This document shows, piece by piece, positions 16,938 through 25,724 of a stretch of 64,000 bases of DNA. The notes beneath the pieces were generated by a model. It did no database searches. It was not told where the DNA came from and worked only from the letters and a program-made list of their open reading frames with translations. Position 1 is the stretch's first letter; every line of letters starts with the position of its first letter. Source of the stretch: Actinacidiphila yanglinensis (GTDB lineage Bacteria; Actinomycetota; Actinomycetes; Streptomycetales; Streptomycetaceae); NCBI RefSeq assembly GCF_900107965.1, contig NZ_FNVU01000013.1, positions 124,001 to 188,000 on the forward strand, read 5' to 3'. Position numbers and translations under genes: made by a program.

Positions 16938-19103
16938 TCATTGCATGGTCAGGACCACCAGTTCCGCGTCGTGGCCGGCGCTCCAGCCCAGGGGCAGCCC
17001 GGAGTGCAGCAGGTGGGCGCCGCTGTAGACGGTGCCGGTGTCGTGGTCGGTGTAGCGGGCGGCCGGGTCCAGGCCGCGCAGCCGGACCCGCGCGGGGCGG
17101 CCTGGGGTCAGCGGGGCGCCGTCGAGCCGTCCGGTGCTCCAGGCGGCGACGACCACGCGGCGGCCGTCGGGCGCGTCGTACTGCACCGCGCAGGTCGCGT
17201 CGTCCGGTCCGCCGATCAGCCGGGCCCGGCCGTGGTGCACGACGTCGCGCACGTCCTTGTAGCGGGCCACCCATCCGGCGGCCTCGGCGCGCTGCTCGGC
17301 GCTCCAGCCGCGGATGTCGGCGCCGATGCCGAGGACGCCCGCGGCGGCGAGCACGAAGCGGAAGGCGAGCGAGCGCGGCCGGGGGTCGAACACGCCGGGC
17401 TCGTCGGTGACCCAGGAGCTCATGGTGTGCGGCGCGTGGGCGTGCAGGTACCCGTACTGGACGGCGAGCCGGTCCAGCGGCGCGGTGTTGTCGCTGGGCC
17501 AGACGACATCGGTGCGTGCCAGGGTGGCGTGCTCGATCCGGGCGCCGCCGCCCGCGCAGCCCTCGACGGTGACGTGCGGGTGGCGCGCGCGCAGGTGGTC
17601 CAGGACCCGCAGGTAGCCGGCCACGTGGGCGGCGTCCAGGTCCAGTTCGCCGGGCGGGATCGCGCCGGGGCGGCCGCGCTCGGTGGGCGGCCGGTTCATG
17701 TCCCACTTCAGGTAGCGGATGTCGTGGGCGGTCAAGAGCCGGTCGAGGGTGGCGATCACGAACTCCTGGACGTCGGCGCGGCCGAGGTCGAGGAGGAGCT
17801 GCTCGCGGACGAGCGTGGCCGGGCGGCCGTCGATCCGGTACACCCAGTCGGGGTGGTCGGCGTAGAGCTGCGCGGCGGGGCTGATCGCCTCGGGTTCGAC
17901 CCACAGGCCGAAGTCCATGCCGAGCTCGCGGACCCGGGCGATGAGCGCGTCCAGCCCGGCGGCGCCGTCCGTGCCGCCCGGGAAGGCCGCCGGGTCGGGC
18001 TGCCAGTCGCCCAGCCCGCCCTTCTCGTCCTTGCGGCCGGTGAACCAGCCGTCGTCGACCACGAACAGCTCGACGCCCATCTCGGCAGCGATGGCGGCGA
18101 GTTCGAGCTGTCCGGTCGCCTCCACGTCGAACTCCGTGGCGTACCAGGAGTTGTAGAGCACCTTGCGGGGGCGGTGCAGCCGCTCCCCGGCGAGGTGGCG
18201 CTCGTAGCGGTGCCACTCCGCGCCGAGGCCGTCGAGTCCTCCGGCGCTGAACGCGCAGGCGAGCACCGGGGTGGTGAGGGTCGCCCCGGGCCGCAGGGCG
18301 ACGGCGCCCTCGTGGGGCACCCGTCCGGCCCTGACCCGCACCGCGCCGCCGGGTTCGGCGTCGGCGGTGATGTGCCAGTTGCCGGGCCAGGCCAGGGCGA
18401 CACCGTAGGTGGGGGTGTCGGCGCTGTCGGGGTGCGCGGCGTCCTGCACGGCGAGCCAGGGCGCGTAGGCGTGGCCGGGCACGCCCTGGATCGAGCCGAT
18501 CGCGAACCGGCCGCGCACCAGGTCGAGTTGGTGGCGGGTGAACTCCTGCGACCACTGCCCGGCCAGGTAGGTGAGCCGGGCGCCGCCCTGTACCGGCACG
18601 TTGACGGCGGCGGAGTCCAGGTCCTCCAGGTGCAGCACCTCGTCGCCGTCGTTGGCGAGTTCGGTGCGGCGCAGCACCACATCGGTGCCGGGCACCGTGT
18701 CGTAGCAGAGTGTGGCGCGCAGCCCGGTCCGCTCGTCGGTGAACTCCAGCCGCAGCGAGCGCTCTCCGTCCTGCTCGGCGCCGGTGCACGTCCACCAGGT
18801 GCCGCGCTCGCCGTCCGGGCGGCGCACCGTGAGGTCGGCGCCGGTGAACGGGCGCAGACCCGACGGGATGTACTCGGCCGGCGCGGCGTCGGCGGGGGTC
18901 AGGAAGTGGGTGCGGCGCGACCAGTCCAGCGCGGACGGCCCGGTCTCGGTGCCGTGCGGGCCCCACGCGGCCAGTTCGGCCCACTGTCCGCCGGCTTCGA
19001 GCCGTACCGCGTACACGGTGCGCTCGGTGCGCAGCAGCCAGCTACTGCCGGGTGCCGGGCTCGGCGCGCGGCCCGTGGCGGGCCGCGCGGGGGGCCGGGT
19101 CAC
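16938..19103 (-). CDS. GH36 alpha-galactosidase, cytoplasmic
   Basis: 721 residues from GTG 19103, which overlaps the permease stop (GTGA). There is no signal peptide. GH36 hallmarks are present: 'VVDDGWF', 'GLWVEPE', the nucleophile in 'KWDMNR' (Asp468), 'EGCAGGGAR', and the acid/base region 'WPSDNTAP'. Length fits bacterial GH36 alpha-galactosidases, which cleave melibiose, raffinose and similar sugars inside the cell. Being cotranscribed with the importer, it should release galactose from imported oligosaccharides and hand it to the SDR/DgoD pathway. Confidence 0.93.
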   Translation of the reverse strand: MTRPPARPATGRAPSPAPGSSWLLRTERTVYAVRLEAGGQWAELAAWGPHGTETGPSALDWSRRTHFLTPADAAPAEYIPSGLRPFTGADLTVRRPDGERGTWWTCTGAEQDGERSLRLEFTDERTGLRATLCYDTVPGTDVVLRRTELANDGDEVLHLEDLDSAAVNVPVQGGARLTYLAGQWSQEFTRHQLDLVRGRFAIGSIQGVPGHAYAPWLAVQDAAHPDSADTPTYGVALAWPGNWHITADAEPGGAVRVRAGRVPHEGAVALRPGATLTTPVLACAFSAGGLDGLGAEWHRYERHLAGERLHRPRKVLYNSWYATEFDVEATGQLELAAIAAEMGVELFVVDDGWFTGRKDEKGGLGDWQPDPAAFPGGTDGAAGLDALIARVRELGMDFGLWVEPEAISPAAQLYADHPDWVYRIDGRPATLVREQLLLDLGRADVQEFVIATLDRLLTAHDIRYLKWDMNRPPTERGRPGAIPPGELDLDAAHVAGYLRVLDHLRARHPHVTVEGCAGGGARIEHATLARTDVVWPSDNTAPLDRLAVQYGYLHAHAPHTMSSWVTDEPGVFDPRPRSLAFRFVLAAAGVLGIGADIRGWSAEQRAEAAGWVARYKDVRDVVHHGRARLIGGPDDATCAVQYDAPDGRRVVVAAWSTGRLDGAPLTPGRPARVRLRGLDPAARYTDHDTGTVYSGAHLLHSGLPLGWSAGHDAELVVLTMQ

Positions 19104-19978
19104 TTGACGGCTCCGAGGTTGAGTCCGGCGACGAAGTGCCGCTGGAAGCGCAGGAAGACGATCACGGTCGGGGCCGCGGCGATCACCGATCCGGCCGCGA
19201 TGACGTTCCACTGGGAGACGTACTGGCCCTGGAGTCCCAGCAGGGAGGCGGTGATCGGCATCTTGCTGTCGCTGCGCAGCACCGTGATCGACCACAGCAG
19301 GTCGTTGAAGATCCAGGTGAAGGACAGCGCGGTCAGCGCGGCCAGCGCGGGCCGGGCCAGCGGCAGGATGATCCGGGTGTAGATCTGCCAGGGCCCGGCG
19401 CCGTCGATGACGGCCGCCTGCTGGATCTCGGCCGGGATGGACCGCATGAAGCCGTGCAGCACGAACACGTAGAAACCGACGCCGAATCCGACCTGGACGC
19501 CGATCAGGGCGTACAGCGAGTCGTACACGCCGAGTTTCTCGCTGAGCTTGGAGACCGGGATCAGCAGGATCTGCGGGGGCAGCAGGTTGCCGCTGAGCAT
19601 GAGCAGCAGCAGCGCGCGGCGGAAGGGGACGGCGTAGCGGCTGAGCGCGAAGGCGGCCATGGAGGCGAGCAGCAGCGAGAGCAGCACCGTGGGGATGGTG
19701 ACCAGCAGGCTGTTGATCAGGGCCTGTTGCTGTCCGCCGTCGGTCCACGCCGAGCGGAAGCCGCCGAGCGTGAAGGTGTGCGGCATGCTGCCCAGCCCGT
19801 GGGCGGCGATGTCGTCGAAGGAGCGGGTGGCGGTGATCAGGACGACCGCGATCGGCACCAGCCACAGTACGGACAGCAGCGAGGCGCTGCCGTGGAAGGC
19901 GACAGTGCCCCACATCTTGCGCCGGCGTGCGGACCGCGAGGCGGCGGGTGCGGCGGGGTTCGCCGTGGACGGTGCCAT
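19100..19978 (-). CDS. Carbohydrate ABC transporter permease (MalG type)
   Basis: 292 residues, six predicted helices, and the ABC docking loop 'EIQQAAVIDGAGPWQIYTRI' (EAA motif) near residue 200. ATG 19978 overlaps the preceding permease stop (TGATG). The C-terminus 'LNLGAVK' is typical of MalG-type subunits. It forms the membrane channel with the MalF-type subunit. No ATPase gene is in the operon; streptomycetes usually power such importers with the shared ATPase MsiK. Confidence 0.92.
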   Translation of the reverse strand: MAPSTANPAAPAASRSARRRKMWGTVAFHGSASLLSVLWLVPIAVVLITATRSFDDIAAHGLGSMPHTFTLGGFRSAWTDGGQQQALINSLLVTIPTVLLSLLLASMAAFALSRYAVPFRRALLLLMLSGNLLPPQILLIPVSKLSEKLGVYDSLYALIGVQVGFGVGFYVFVLHGFMRSIPAEIQQAAVIDGAGPWQIYTRIILPLARPALAALTALSFTWIFNDLLWSITVLRSDSKMPITASLLGLQGQYVSQWNVIAAGSVIAAAPTVIVFLRFQRHFVAGLNLGAVK

Positions 19979-20946
19979 CAGTCGGCCTCCTTGAACGCCC
20001 GGACCAGGTAGGACGCGATGACGCCGAAGGCCAGCACGAAGATGACGACGGCCAGCGCGGACCCGTAGCCGAGCCGCAGGGACTGGAAGGAGGTGGAGTA
20101 CATGTAGGTGCTGAGCAGTTCGGAGGAGTGGTACGGGCCGCCGCGGGTCAGGGCCCACACGACGTCGAAGGAGCGCAGCGAGTCGATGATGATCACCGAC
20201 AGCACGACCGCGTTGACGCTGCTGAGCTGCGGCAGCGTGATGTGCCGGAACTGCTGCCAGCGGGTGGCCCCGTCGACCTTCGCCGCCTCGTACAGGGCGG
20301 GGTCGATGCCCTTGAGGCCGGCGAGGTAGAGCACCATGACGTAGCCGATCTGGCGCCACAGCGCGGGCACGATGACGGCGTAGAGCGCGGTGTCCTGGTC
20401 GGCGAGCCAGGGGTGGGTGAGGCCGCCCAGGCCCAGGCCGGACATGGTCTTGTCGACCAGGCCGTCCGGTTGGTACATCGCCTGCCACACCAGCGCGGTG
20501 GCGGTGAGCGAGAAGACCACCGGCAGGAAGAGCGCGGCGCGGTAGAAGCCGACCCCGCGGCGCTCCTGCTGGAGCAGCAGCGCCGCGCCGAGGCCGAGGA
20601 TCGCCGACAGCCCGCCGAACAGCGCGAGCCACAGCACGGTGTCCAGCAGCGCGGTGTGGAACACCGAGTCGTGGATCATCTCCCGGTAGTTGCCCAGGCC
20701 GATGAACTGCGGCGGGGACACGCCGTCCCACTTGGTGAGGGAGAGCCAGAAGCCCTGCAGCGCCGGCCAGAACACCCAGAAGCCCTCGGCGAGCAGCGGG
20801 ACCAGCACGAAGGCGAGCACCACCGGGGGCACACCGGTCGCCGCGCGCCGCCGGCCCAGCCGCCGGCCCAGGCCCCGTCCCCGCCCGGTGCCGGCGTCCG
20901 AACCCTCACCTCCGTTCCTGCTGCCGGTCGCGGTCAGCAACGCCAT
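19978..20946 (-). CDS. Carbohydrate ABC transporter permease (MalF type)
   Basis: 322 residues with an Arg-rich cytoplasmic N-terminus, six helices, and the docking loop 'ALYEAAKVDGATRWQQFRHI'. Motifs 'GLGNYREM' and 'TRGGPYHSS' are typical of MalF/UgpA-like subunits. Its stop is 1 base into the next permease start, and its own start follows the binding-protein stop by 1 base, so the three genes form one transport unit. Confidence 0.92.
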   Translation of the reverse strand: MALLTATGSRNGGEGSDAGTGRGRGLGRRLGRRRAATGVPPVVLAFVLVPLLAEGFWVFWPALQGFWLSLTKWDGVSPPQFIGLGNYREMIHDSVFHTALLDTVLWLALFGGLSAILGLGAALLLQQERRGVGFYRAALFLPVVFSLTATALVWQAMYQPDGLVDKTMSGLGLGGLTHPWLADQDTALYAVIVPALWRQIGYVMVLYLAGLKGIDPALYEAAKVDGATRWQQFRHITLPQLSSVNAVVLSVIIIDSLRSFDVVWALTRGGPYHSSELLSTYMYSTSFQSLRLGYGSALAVVIFVLAFGVIASYLVRAFKEAD

Positions 20947-20947
20947 G

Positions 20948-22252
20948 TCACTGGCTCCAGATCTTCTGGGCGTCGCGCTGCCAGTCGGTGAGGATCGAGT
21001 TGATCTGCTTCGGCTTGGCGAGGAACTTCGTCAACGCGGTGTCGGCGGTGGGCTGGAGGGCGTCGCTGGAGTCGCGGTTGAAGAACTGCGTGACGTCCGC
21101 GGCGCTCTCGATCATCGCCCGGCCCTTCTTGACCAGCGCCGTGCCCGAGTCCTTGGCCGTGGGGTTGGTCGGGATCGACGTGCCCGAGGAGCCCTTGAGG
21201 TAGATCTCCTGCGCCTCGGCGGTCGCCAGGTAGCGCATCAACTCCTTGACCTCGGCCTGGTGGTGGGTGTGCGCGCTGGCGAAGTAGCCGTCGGTGGGGC
21301 CCTCCTCGACCAGCGGCATCTTCGGGTCGATGATCGGGAACCGGAAGAAGTCGAGGTCGCCGAGCTGGTCCTTGGGGGCCGCGTCGGCGAAGAAGGTGCC
21401 GATCAGCATCATGCCGGTGCGGTCGTTGAGCATCGCGGTGGTGGCGTCCTGGAAGGACAGCGCGGTGCCGTTGGGGTCGAAGTAGGGCAGCGCCTCGGCC
21501 CACGTGTCGAAGACCTTGTGGATCTGCGGGTCGTCGAACCGGTGCTTCCCGGCGAGCAGTTCGCGGTGGTAGGCCGCGCCGTTGATCCGGATGTTCAGGT
21601 AGTCGAACCACGCCGAGGCCACCCAGGCGGTGTCCGCGCCGGCGCCCAGCCCGATCGGGGCGACGCCCTTGGACTTCAGCTTCTCGCACAGCGCCAGGAA
21701 CTCGTCCCAGGTCTTGGGCTCGGTCACGCCCCACTTGCGGAAGTTGGACTTCTTGTAGAACACGCCCCACCAGTAGTAACTGGCCGGCACGAAGATCTTC
21801 TTGCCCTGGGAGTCGGTGCACAGCTTCTTCAACGCGTCCGAGTAGCCGGACAGTTCGGGCTGGGTCCAGATGTCGTCGACATCCAGCAGCAGGCCCTTCT
21901 CGGCGTACGCGTCCGCGACGGAACCGGGGTACCAGGTCATCAGGTCCGGCGGGTTGCCGGAGGTGAGATAGGTGGGGAGCTGCGTGCGGAAGGTCTCGGA
22001 GGCGACGGTGTTCAGGCTCGCCTTGGCCCCGCCACGCTTGTCGAACGCGGCCACCAGGTCCTCCATGGCCGACTTGGCCTGCGGCGAGGACAGGTTCGAC
22101 TGGAGGCTGACGGTGCCGCCCTTGGACTGGCTGGTGCTGCCACCGGAGGATCCGGAGGACACGCAACCGGTCATCAGCGACGCGGCGCCGACGGCGCCGA
22201 GCGCGCCTGCTCCGGCGAGGAAGCGGCGGCGGCTGGTTGGTGAGGTGTTCAT
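20948..22252 (-). CDS. Extracellular sugar-binding lipoprotein of the ABC importer
   Basis: 434 residues from ATG 22252, which has a strong AAAGGAG site. The N-terminus combines a Tat motif ('SRRRFLAG') with a lipobox ending at Cys ('LMTGC'), so it is exported folded and anchored by lipid. The rest is a family-1 solute-binding fold with 'TWDEF' and 'YYWWGVFYKKS'. It would capture alpha-galactosides or galactose for the two permeases. It starts the transport-catabolism part of the run and has its own upstream promoter-like region. Confidence 0.92.
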   Translation of the reverse strand: MNTSPTSRRRFLAGAGALGAVGAASLMTGCVSSGSSGGSTSQSKGGTVSLQSNLSSPQAKSAMEDLVAAFDKRGGAKASLNTVASETFRTQLPTYLTSGNPPDLMTWYPGSVADAYAEKGLLLDVDDIWTQPELSGYSDALKKLCTDSQGKKIFVPASYYWWGVFYKKSNFRKWGVTEPKTWDEFLALCEKLKSKGVAPIGLGAGADTAWVASAWFDYLNIRINGAAYHRELLAGKHRFDDPQIHKVFDTWAEALPYFDPNGTALSFQDATTAMLNDRTGMMLIGTFFADAAPKDQLGDLDFFRFPIIDPKMPLVEEGPTDGYFASAHTHHQAEVKELMRYLATAEAQEIYLKGSSGTSIPTNPTAKDSGTALVKKGRAMIESAADVTQFFNRDSSDALQPTADTALTKFLAKPKQINSILTDWQRDAQKIWSQ

Positions 22253-22323
22253 GGGACTCCTTTTGCGCCCACGCCGCACGGTGCCCCGCCCCCTGGCGGC
22301 GGGGCTCTCGTCCGGCTCGTACA

Positions 22324-22367
22324 GACTGGCGGGACACCGCGACGGCGTCAAGATTAATTCGTAATTT
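22324..22367 (-). promoter_or_regulatory. Promoter region with AT-rich operator-like element before the binding-protein gene
   Basis: Reading leftward, a -35-like TTGACG (complement of 22347-22352) is followed 17 bases on by a weak CAGTCT. Directly upstream is an AT island with the inverted repeat AATT-CGT-AATT (22357-22367) within GATTAATTCGTAAT. A very similar arrangement lies before the GH27 gene. In DNA of this GC content such islands are rare, so regulator binding is likely. Confidence 0.5.
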
Positions 22368-24540
22368 ATTGAGTAAGAGTTCCGAGCGAACTCTGCCGGA
22401 CCGCGCCGCCGACCCCGCGGGAGACCGTCAGCACGCTGCCGTCCGATCCCGCGACGGCGCCCATCGCCCCGTCGAACTCGCCGCTGGCGTAAGCCGGTTG
22501 CTTGAACCAGCCACCCCAGGCGTCGCCGGCCGCGTCGTACGTCCGCTGCCACAGCGTGTAGTCCGAGGCCCGCACGAGGAGTTGGACGCTGCCGCCGGTG
22601 GCGACCAGCGTCGGGCTGCCGCTGACCGTGCCGCCCAGCGACGACCACGCCGACCAGGTGCCGGCCGCGTCCCGCACCCGGGTCCACACCGCGTCGTCCG
22701 CGGTACGCACCGCCACGTGGGTGCGGCCCGCCGCATCGGTCACCGCCGAGGGCCGGCCGGTCAGGGCCAGGCCGTCGGGGGCGCCGATCGAGGTCCAGCC
22801 GGTGCCGGCGCCGCGGCCGGTGACCGTGCCGTCGGTCCCGGTGGCGAAGAGCGTCCACCGGCCCGGACCGTCGTACGCCACCGTGGGCGCGTCGGCGAGG
22901 GCGCCGCCGAGGTCCTGCCAGCTCCCCCACCGGCCGTGGTCGTACGTCCGCAGGTACGCGTGGCCGTCGGTGCCGCGCACGAACACGTCGATCCGGCCGC
23001 CGGCCGAGCCGTAGGCCGCGGGCTGGCCGGTGAAGCTGCCGCGGGTCGGACCGCCGAGGTCCACGGCGTGCCCGGACCACTGCCCGTCCCGGCCGGTCTG
23101 CACCTCCAGGCCGCCGCCCTTGCCCTGCGTGAACGCGGTGAGCGTGTCGCCGTCGCGCACCAGCGCCGGGGCGACGGCGGACGTGGTGCGGCCGAGCGTC
23201 ACGCCGGGCGCGTCGTCGGCGCCGGTCAGGCCGAGGAAGGCGGTGCCGTGCGCGGGCACGGTGACGGTGTAGGAGCCGGCGTACGTCCCCCGGCCGGCCC
23301 GGGCGCGCAGGTCGCGGACGGCGACCTTCCCGGCCAGCCCCGCTTGCGCGAAGTCCACGGTGCGCTGCGCGGGCTGGTCGGAGCGGTTGAGCAGCACCAC
23401 CGCGCGGCGGCCCGACCCCTGGAGCACCTTGCTGTAGGTGTCGCCGGTGGCGTCGGTGGCGATCCGCACGCCCTGGATGCCCAGCGGGTCCTGGTCGACC
23501 GCGAGGATCTCCGGGTTCTCCAGGGTGGCCAGCATCGACGCGGTCAGGGTGCGCGGGTCGGAGCCGATCACCAGCGGCGAGGCCATCTCGGCCCACATCA
23601 CCAGTTGCGTGGTGGACTCCTCCTGGTTCAGCTCGTACGACCCGTCCGGCATGGTGCGCATCGGGATCAGGTAGTCCGGGTCGTTCCAGTGGCCGGGACC
23701 CTGTGCCTCGGGGTGGGCGGCGTTGGCGTCCATGTTCCGCAGCACGTTCGGGAACTCGCCCGCGGTCGGCGAGCCGTAGGCGATGTCGGTGCCGGTCCGC
23801 CACGAGTCGGCGGTGGACGGGCCGTAGACGTAGGTGTTGTGCGCGTCCTGGTCCGGGTCGTGCGGCAGGCCCCAGTCGTCGGTGAGCGGGTTGCACAGGT
23901 TCAGCAGCATCTTGCGGCCCGACTTCGCCACCGCGTCGCTGAAGTCCTTGAACGCCGGGCCCGGGGTGAGCTTCTCGCCGATGCCGCACAGGAAGTCGAC
24001 CTTGATGGCGTCGATCTTCCAGCTCGCGAAGAGGTCGGCGTCCTGCTGGTAGTGCCCCCGGCTGCCCAGCCCGCAGCTCGCCGGGGCGTAGTCGCCCGCG
24101 TCGGTGTAGATGCCGGCGCGCAGGCCCCGCGCGTGCAGGTAGCTCACCAGCGAGGGGATGCCGTCGGGGAAGCGGTCCGTGTTCGCCGTCAGGTTGCCCT
24201 GCGCGTCCCTCGGGTTGTCGGCCTGCCAGCCGCCGTCCAGCCACACGATGTCGTAGCCGCTGTCCCGCAGGCCGCTGCTGACCAGGTAGTCGGCCACGCT
24301 CTTGACCTGCGCCTCGGTGGGCGCGCCGAGGCCGTAGTAGGTGTTCCAGCCCATGTAGGGCGTCGGCGCGAGGCCGCTGTCGTACGCGGCGGCGGCAGCC
24401 GCGGCGCCGCTCGACGGGCCGCCGGCGTGCGCGCCCTGGGCGCGTGCGACGCCCGGTACCGCCACCGCGAGCAGCGCGGCGGCGCCCGCCGCCAGCGCCG
24501 CACGCCGCACGCGTGCCAGCCCTGCGTGATGCGAAGTCAC
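22366..24540 (-). CDS. Secreted GH27 alpha-galactosidase with lectin-like beta-propeller
   Basis: 724 residues from GTG 24540 (GGAG 6 bases upstream). A Sec signal ends near 'GVARA' (about 34). The GH27 barrel follows: 'PTPYMGWNTYYGLG', 'WLDGGW', nucleophile Asp182 in 'IKVDFLCG', probable acid/base Asp252 in 'WRTGTD', and 'HWNDPDYLIPMR'. A beta-sandwich domain follows, then about 280 residues with repeats containing 'WGSWQDLGG' and 'WSAWSSLGG', the pattern of PLL/fucose-lectin-like propellers. It probably trims galactose from galactomannan or galactosides outside the cell, with the propeller binding sugar. It heads the locus and likely feeds the importer. Confidence 0.92.
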   Translation of the reverse strand: MTSHHAGLARVRRAALAAGAAALLAVAVPGVARAQGAHAGGPSSGAAAAAAAYDSGLAPTPYMGWNTYYGLGAPTEAQVKSVADYLVSSGLRDSGYDIVWLDGGWQADNPRDAQGNLTANTDRFPDGIPSLVSYLHARGLRAGIYTDAGDYAPASCGLGSRGHYQQDADLFASWKIDAIKVDFLCGIGEKLTPGPAFKDFSDAVAKSGRKMLLNLCNPLTDDWGLPHDPDQDAHNTYVYGPSTADSWRTGTDIAYGSPTAGEFPNVLRNMDANAAHPEAQGPGHWNDPDYLIPMRTMPDGSYELNQEESTTQLVMWAEMASPLVIGSDPRTLTASMLATLENPEILAVDQDPLGIQGVRIATDATGDTYSKVLQGSGRRAVVLLNRSDQPAQRTVDFAQAGLAGKVAVRDLRARAGRGTYAGSYTVTVPAHGTAFLGLTGADDAPGVTLGRTTSAVAPALVRDGDTLTAFTQGKGGGLEVQTGRDGQWSGHAVDLGGPTRGSFTGQPAAYGSAGGRIDVFVRGTDGHAYLRTYDHGRWGSWQDLGGALADAPTVAYDGPGRWTLFATGTDGTVTGRGAGTGWTSIGAPDGLALTGRPSAVTDAAGRTHVAVRTADDAVWTRVRDAAGTWSAWSSLGGTVSGSPTLVATGGSVQLLVRASDYTLWQRTYDAAGDAWGGWFKQPAYASGEFDGAMGAVAGSDGSVLTVSRGVGGAVRQSSLGTLTQ

Positions 24541-24647
24541 TTGAGTCTCCGAGGAGTCGGGGATACGCGAAGTCGCGGGGACCGCGCCGCCCGAGCACTC
24601 GGGGACGCCCCGCCACGCCGAAGACTGTGCGGGGGAGCGCCGAAGCG

Positions 24648-24669
24648 TGTCAACGATTATTACTAATAA
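24648..24669 (-). promoter_or_regulatory. Promoter -35 and palindromic operator before the secreted GH27 gene
   Basis: A perfect 13-base palindrome TTATTACTAATAA (24657-24669) adjoins a leftward -35 box TTGACA (24648-24653). The element GATTA-N-TAAT next to the -35 is shared with the region before the binding-protein gene, which suggests one regulator acts on both, possibly the FadR-type protein of the operon. Confidence 0.55.
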
Positions 24670-24750
24670 ACTAAAACTCGGGCCACGGCCGCGCGCAGCC
24701 GGGCTGCGGCACCCCGCCACCCGGGGGCGGCGGGGTGGCGGGCCCTTCGC

Positions 24751-25170
24751 TCACGCCTGGTCGTTGTCCTTCAACGCGCCCCAGCCGTGCCAGCGTTCGA
24801 CCTCGATCCAGGCGCTCACCCGGGCGCGCTCGCGACGCGCGTACGGCTTGCCGACGTACTGCTGGGAGAGCCGGTCGATGTCGGCGAGCCCCTCGTCCGG
24901 GACGAGTCCGGCGATCCGGCCGACCAGGCTGATGTGGGTGTACCAGCCGTCCTTGTCCAGCACGGTGAGCGTGACCCGGGGGTCGTGCCGCAGGTGCTCG
25001 ACCCGCTTGCGCCCCTCGTCCATGTTGACCAGCACCCGACCGTCGTCCTCCCACAGGTACCAGGTGGCGGTGGAGACGGGCTGGCCGTCCGGGCGCAGCG
25101 TCGTGATGACGGCGGGGTTGGCCTTCCTCAGCAGGGCGATGGCGTCGTCGGGCAGCGGCGGCTTGGACAT
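24751..25170 (-). CDS. PPOX-class F420-/FMN-dependent oxidoreductase
   Basis: 139 residues of the split-barrel flavin fold: 'PAVITTLRPDGQPVSTATWYLWEDDGRVLVNM' marks the first strands, followed by 'KRVEHLRHDPRVTLTV'. Length and motifs fit the actinobacterial PPOX/F420 family, which reduces or oxidises small molecules using deazaflavin F420 or FMN. It is a single gene with its own SD. The substrate is not known. Confidence 0.88.
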   Translation of the reverse strand: MSKPPLPDDAIALLRKANPAVITTLRPDGQPVSTATWYLWEDDGRVLVNMDEGRKRVEHLRHDPRVTLTVLDKDGWYTHISLVGRIAGLVPDEGLADIDRLSQQYVGKPYARRERARVSAWIEVERWHGWGALKDNDQA

Positions 25171-25224
25171 AGACGTCTCCTTGACGTGCGGTGATGCCGT
25201 TCCGGATCATCGCCATTCTGCACG

Positions 25225-25545
25225 TCAGTGGCCGCCGGTGGCCTTGAGACCCACCACGGCGGCGACCAGCAGGCAGACGAAGAAGATCCGCGCGGCCGAG
25301 ACGGGCTCGCCGAGCAGGAGCATGCCGACGACCGCGGCGCCGGCCGCGCCGATGCCGACCCACACGCCGTAGGCGGTACCGATCGGCAGCGTCTTCGCGG
25401 CCTGCGAGAGCAGCAGCATGCTTGCCACGATGCCGGCCCCGGTGAGCAGGCTCGGCGCGAGCCGGGTGAAGCCGTCGGTGTACTTCATGCCGATCGACCA
25501 GGCGACTTCCAGCAGGCCGGCGACAACGATGAGGACCCATGCCAT
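25225..25545 (-). CDS. gdx: Guanidinium exporter of the SMR family (Gdx/SugE)
   Basis: 106 residues, four helices. The Gdx/SugE signature is clear: 'GLLEV' with the essential Glu near 13, 'W-IGMKYTDGF' and 'PIGTAYGVWVGIGA', matching the guanidinium/proton antiporters rather than the EmrE drug exporters. GGAGG lies before ATG 25545. A guanidine-III riboswitch precedes the gene, which supports the substrate independently. Confidence 0.9.
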   Translation of the reverse strand: MAWVLIVVAGLLEVAWSIGMKYTDGFTRLAPSLLTGAGIVASMLLLSQAAKTLPIGTAYGVWVGIGAAGAAVVGMLLLGEPVSAARIFFVCLLVAAVVGLKATGGH

Positions 25546-25579
25546 GACGGCACCTCCGCGGGTTGGTGACTACGGGGGT

Positions 25580-25621
25580 GCACCGTCTTTGCAGGGTCCC
25601 GGTACGGCGCGCTCGTCGGGG
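25580..25621 (-). promoter_or_regulatory. Guanidine-III (mini-ykkC-III) riboswitch
   Basis: The transcript (complement of 25621-25580) reads CCCCGACGAGCGCGCCGUAC, then CGGGACCCUGCAAAGACGGUGC. It lines up with the guanidine-III consensus as I recall it: a first helix (here CCCG with CGGG, a compensated change), the conserved ACGAG, then GCGCCGU pairing with ACGGUGC as a pseudoknot, with 'AAGACGG' conserved. It ends 34 bases before the gdx start codon. It should switch on export when guanidine accumulates. Confidence 0.75.
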
Positions 25622-25724
25622 TGCTCTCCACCGTAGCAAAATGCGGCGATACGGGACGGGGTGCGGGCGAAGTGGTGACGGAGGCCACCAACGGTCGCAT
25701 CGAGGCAGCCGGCGGCCCCGGACG

